Source: Betaproteobacteria bacterium (lineage in GTDB: Bacteria; Pseudomonadota; Gammaproteobacteria; Burkholderiales; Rhodocyclaceae). Taken from it: DNA of 10,670 nt. The stretch's first letter is position 1, and each line of letters begins with the position of its first letter. Under the pieces are notes generated by a model that did not search any database, was not told where the DNA came from, and saw nothing but the letters and a program-made list of their open reading frames with translations. The position numbers were made by a program, and so were the translations under genes. The stretch spans positions 1-10,670 of the forward strand of contig JAPTVL010000492.1 of assembly GCA_028065725.1 (NCBI GenBank). Reading direction: 5' to 3'. This document shows positions 9,201 through 10,670 of this stretch, in pieces.

Positions 9201-9479
9201 TTTTTCGGTGACCCATTGTGCACAACGTCGCGCCAGCCAGCGCGCCTGGAGGCGGTTGCGGGCAGCACGATCAGATTCACTACCCAACAACGCCAGGTCA
9301 GCCTCTGCAGGCGGCAATAATAGTTGTGCTTTTTCTATCCCGGAAAGTAAATCCAGTAGCTCGGCAAAAGCGAACAGGGAGAAACTGGGGGAGACTACAT
9401 CGAGACGGCTTCCCTGGAGGAGGCGTGGACGCAACAGGTCGACGACACGGTCAGTGCCAGTGTTCCCAACGATCCTCAT
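6288..9479 (-). CDS. SNF2-family helicase with degenerate PLD-like N-terminal domain
   Basis: A 1063-residue DNA translocase or helicase of the SNF2/RapA-like group. ATPase motifs are complete: KFQRDGV at 231-237, GLGKT at 257-261, DESH at 343-346, LSATP at 380-384, ATDCISEGQNL at 762-772 and QRFGRIDR at 792-799. Residues 1-165 look like the phospholipase D-like domain that often precedes such helicases. The second half of that fold is visible in GSFAFSTDGLG (123-133), but the expected HxK is replaced by QGA near 105-107, so no HKD nuclease site remains. Residues 485-680, between the two lobes, form a long charged insert. The C-terminal 200 residues are unassigned. The start is ATG 9479-9477, with a strong AGGGGGGAG immediately upstream. 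It heads the operon that includes the DUF262 and DUF4391 genes. DrmD of DISARM is a related SNF2 protein, but the other DISARM genes are absent here. Confidence 0.95.
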   Translation of the reverse strand: MRIVGNTGTDRVVDLLRPRLLQGSRLDVVSPSFSLFAFAELLDLLSGIEKAQLLLPPAEADLALLGSESDRAARNRLQARWLARRCAQWVTEKVVLRQVRGSVPQGAAVLRNSQGQAEQVILGSFAFSTDGLGITPGNPLNLIQASETADEAAKLSQWFDMQWATLSAQPEAQAAFVEALQSLAAHRDPFTIYALILNHLFGDSDGEMDEERIVKSATGIRNTLVWKKLYKFQRDGVVGAIDKLNRFGGCIIADSVGLGKTFEALAIIKYHELRNDRVLVLCPKRLRDNWTLYKTNDKRNVLAADRFNYDVLNHTDLSRDGGTSGDIDLVHVNWGNYDLVVIDESHNFRNKATHKGKESRYDRLMRKIIQEGVKTRVLMLSATPVNNRLADLRNQIAFVTEGDDTALLEHGIASIEATTRKAQAQFNRWLDMDEAEKTPARLIEMLGFDYFTLLDHLTIARSRRHIEKYYGTAETGRFPDRLPPINIKADVDLAGEFRAIRDINLEIRRLNLASYAPLRYVLPHKQAAYDAKYSTQIRGGESFFRQVDREESLIHLLRVNILKRMESAVSSFALTVQRQLHDVEATLAHIEAHDDGIEEIDIADVDIEDPAFETLLVGRKVRVLLGDVDLIRWKQDLTEDRNRLATLLAAARQVDPGRDAKLAELRAMVERKCRDPINHGNRKIIVFTAFADTAQYLYEQLAPWAKATLGIESALMTGSGRNQTTLPGLRKDLASILTAFSPRSKERPAELAHEGNLDLLIATDCISEGQNLQDCDWLINYDIHWNPVRIIQRFGRIDRIGSPNKQIQLVNFWPNMELEEYINLEQRVSGRMVLLDVSATGEENLIEQQSGNPMNDLEYRRKQLLKLQDTVIDLEDLSSGVSITDLTLTDFRIDLAQYLKAHPGKLETLPLGACAVTTSIDADIPAGIIFCLRAEGAAAHKAADPGYPLSPHYLVHVGDDGSVLLPYPQAKRILDRLKRLALGRELPDAGACAHFDKATKQGEDMRHTQKLLSAAVASVVGKNEERAVASLFSPGGTHAMQGEFAGSNDFEVVAFLVVLPEVN

Positions 9480-9488
9480 GCTCCCCCC

Positions 9489-9522
9489 TAATCAGACTTT
9501 TATATTTTGCTGTGGCTGATTA
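9489..9522. repeat. Perfect 7-base inverted repeat around the operon promoter
   Basis: TAATCAG at 9489-9495 and CTGATTA at 9516-9522 are exact reverse complements 20 bases apart. One arm overlaps the putative -35 and the other lies between the -10 and the ribosome site, so the pair flanks the -10. This is the layout expected of a two-site operator for a dimeric regulator. The arms are short, so chance cannot be excluded. Confidence 0.4.
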
Positions 9523-9525
9523 CAA
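9499..9525 (-). promoter_or_regulatory. Candidate promoter of the helicase operon
   Basis: On the minus strand TTGTAA (9525-9520) and TATAAA (9504-9499) resemble -35 and -10 boxes, but they are 15 bases apart, shorter than the usual 17. GTGTTG, four bases upstream of the first box, gives about 18-base spacing instead. The -10 lies about 20 bases before the start codon, so the leader would be very short, and a purine-rich AGGGGGGAG ribosome site ends one base before the ATG. The low GC of the 106-base gap supports a promoter here. Confidence 0.45.
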
Positions 9526-9585
9526 CACACATTAGTTTGATGGCTCTATTACGGCGCCCGTTGAGGGTCGCAGGATCGGGATTTC

Positions 9586-9904
9586 CTAGTGCAGGTTTTG
9601 CTTTTCCGGCTCCGGCAACAACCCCACAAACCGCCCCTCCACTCCATCCATGAACTGTAGTTCCACCGTGCCAAAGGTGCGCTACTCTTCGAGTGGCCTT
9701 TGGGCTTGAGCGATACCTGCGCGCCCCACACGCCATAGCGGGTTTCGACGACGAACGCGGCGGTGTCAATTTTGTGGCGTAGCGCATGATCACTGCCTGT
9801 TCGAACTCGGGCGAGCCCGGTTTTATGCCTGGTGGCACGATGGCTGCGCCGAGCTGGTCGAGCGGGATCTGGAATATTTCGGGGGCGGCGACGGACTTCG
9901 TCAT
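9586..9904 (-). pseudogene. Small unrecognised gene broken by two frameshifts
   Basis: Three protein-like pieces follow each other in three different frames. The first starts at ATG 9904 and contains EIFQIPLDQLGAAIVPPG and PEFEQAVIMRYATK. The second starts near 9771 with IDTAAFVVETRYGVWG and ends near 9690 with VSLKPKGHSK. The third starts near 9681 with TFGTVELQFMDGVEGRF and ends EPEKQNLH before the TAG at 9588-9586. Joined, they give about 104 residues. Both shifts are explained by loss of single bases, the first in a run of four A (minus strand, 9773-9770). I do not recognise the family. There is no clear ribosome site before the ATG, so the start is uncertain. Sequencing errors are an alternative to true decay, though the long neighbouring genes read cleanly. 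It lies just upstream of the operon and may be a remnant of an earlier occupant of the site. Confidence 0.5.
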
Positions 9905-9936
9905 GGTGGGCAGGAATCTCAAGAGGTGGCGCCGCG

Positions 9937-10089
9937 TCAGCGCAGGCCTTCATTTTGGCCAAGTTTAACACCGGGGTCCTTGGCATTATTCCTTGTCCAC
10001 TCCAGCAGATTGGCGCGTCCTGCTACTTCATTTCTGGGTTTTTTCAGTTGCACTCCAATCGACGCGAAAAATCCACCAATGCCCCTCAT
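9937..10089 (-). CDS. Possible 50-codon ORF, unrecognised
   Basis: An open frame of 50 codons with protein-like composition, including IGVQLKKP and RANLLEWTRNNAKDP, ends at TGA 9939-9937. It is in the same frame as the upstream recombinase, beginning after that gene's TAA with no stop in between, so the whole stretch from 10122 to 9940 is open. No good ribosome site precedes the ATG at 10089. It could be a small real protein, the decayed 3' part of a longer gene, or a chance ORF. I do not recognise it. Confidence 0.25.
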   Translation of the reverse strand: MRGIGGFFASIGVQLKKPRNEVAGRANLLEWTRNNAKDPGVKLGQNEGLR

Positions 10090-10103
10090 CACGGATTCGT
10101 TGA

Positions 10104-10129
10104 CCGGAACCTGGTGCGAAAGTTACCGG
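10104..10129. repeat. Imperfect inverted repeat across the recombinase stop codon
   Basis: CCGGAAC at 10104-10110 and GTTACCGG at 10122-10129 are reverse complements apart from one extra base, with an 11-base loop. The repeat spans the TAA of the recombinase gene. No T-run follows on the minus strand, so a classic terminator is unlikely. It could be an mRNA-stabilising hairpin or a recombinase-related site. Confidence 0.3.
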
Positions 10130-10670
10130 CTGCCTGAAATCCTGGCCTTGTCCTCGTTTCTCGGGTGGTACATGGAATGCAGCGCAACCAACCGCTTGGT
10201 TGCAACGAATGTGTATATCTGGGTTGTACTGATGCACGCATGACCCAATAGCTCCTGGATCACTCGCAAATCGGCTCCAGCGTCCAATAAGTGCGTGGCA
10301 AAGGCGTGTCGGAGGCTGTGAGTACTGAGGGGTCTTTCGATCCCTTTGTTTGAGGCATGCTTCTTCACCACCAGGCGGAGTACGCCAGTGCTTATTTTCT
10401 TCCCACGAACCGAGAGGAACACATGATTGCAAAGGTAGTCCCGTCTCAGGGCGGGTCTTGACCTACTCAGATACAGATCGAGCCAGAATGCAGCCTCTTC
10501 ACCATAAACCACCAGCCGCTCCCTGTTTCCTTTTCCACAAACTCGAATCACACGGTTTTTGAAATCAAAGTCTTCGACCTTGAGATCGGATAGCTCGGTG
10601 GCTCGTATCCCGGTCGCATAGAGCAATTCGAGCATGGCCTTGTCACGCAGGCCTTGGTGAGAATTAAGAT
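10123..10670 (-). CDS. XerC/D-like tyrosine recombinase, catalytic domain (5' end cut by window edge)
   Basis: The frame enters from the right edge (in frame from 10668) and ends at TAA 10125-10123, so the N-terminal DNA-binding domain is missing. The visible part begins with GLRDKAMLELLYATGIRATEL. Counting from the Met at 10635, the full catalytic set is present: R11 (GIR), K35 (GKGNR), H106 and R109 (HSLRH), H132 (GHACIS) and the nucleophile Y141 (TTQIYTF). The C-terminus, with VATKRLVALHSMYHPR, has the length and style of XerC/XerD, so that end is complete. The enzyme would cut and rejoin DNA at specific sites. Its position next to a broken gene and a defence operon suggests a mobile-element or island recombinase, but a chromosomal Xer protein cannot be ruled out from the C-terminal half alone. 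Confidence 0.92.
   Translation of the reverse strand, partial: LNSHQGLRDKAMLELLYATGIRATELSDLKVEDFDFKNRVIRVCGKGNRERLVVYGEEAAFWLDLYLSRSRPALRRDYLCNHVFLSVRGKKISTGVLRLVVKKHASNKGIERPLSTHSLRHAFATHLLDAGADLRVIQELLGHACISTTQIYTFVATKRLVALHSMYHPRNEDKARISGSR

Noticed and set aside
1..9479. Naming the locus DISARM, BREX or PARIS
   Set aside because: No DrmA/DrmB, no BrxC, PglZ or BrxA/BrxB proteins, and the ATPase partner is RloB rather than the DUF4435 protein AriB.
9964..10130. Integron attC-like site after the recombinase
   Set aside because: GTT and AAC triplets occur, but no pair fits RYYYAAC and GTTRRRY, and the recombinase shows no integron-integrase features.
1..10670. CRISPR array, tRNA, rRNA or insertion-sequence ends
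   Set aside because: I saw no regularly spaced repeats, no tRNA-like cloverleaf and no transposase or terminal inverted repeats.

Overview
The window is a densely packed anti-phage defence island from a bacterium. It has moderately high GC, close to 58% in the stretches I counted. Together with the codon use and the style of the XerD-like recombinase, this suggests a proteobacterium, perhaps a betaproteobacterium, but no gene here fixes the taxonomy. Every gene I can support is on the minus strand, so transcription runs from right to left.

From right to left the layout is as follows. The catalytic half of a XerC/D-like tyrosine recombinase enters from the right edge (10123-10670). Next is a gene-poor stretch (9480-10122) holding a possible 50-codon ORF, a small unrecognised gene broken by two frameshifts, and the putative promoter of the main operon. 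The operon then starts with a 1063-residue SNF2-type helicase carrying a degenerate phospholipase D-like N-terminal domain (6288-9479). It continues with a DUF262-HNH protein related to GmrSD type IV restriction enzymes (4488-6272) and a DUF4391 protein (3703-4491). The last two overlap by four bases.

A short AT-rich gap (3625-3702) carries a weak terminator-like hairpin and a candidate promoter. After it come rloA, an AAA/ABC-type ATPase, and rloB, a Toprim-like protein. This pair resembles the AbiLi/AbiLii abortive-infection genes. The last gene is a type III-style mod DNA methyltransferase (1-1581), which runs off the left edge. A type III res nuclease-helicase gene would be expected beyond that edge but cannot be seen.

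Taken together, the cluster looks like a composite defence locus. A modification methyltransferase would mark self DNA. An SNF2 translocase and DUF4391 accompany it. A DUF262-HNH protein could attack modified phage DNA that evades Mod. RloAB supplies a possible abortive-infection layer. The adjacent recombinase and pseudogene fit a mobile or hypervariable site. The mod gene is compositionally mosaic: an AT-rich centre covering the target-recognition region lies between GC-rich ends, which suggests exchange of specificity.
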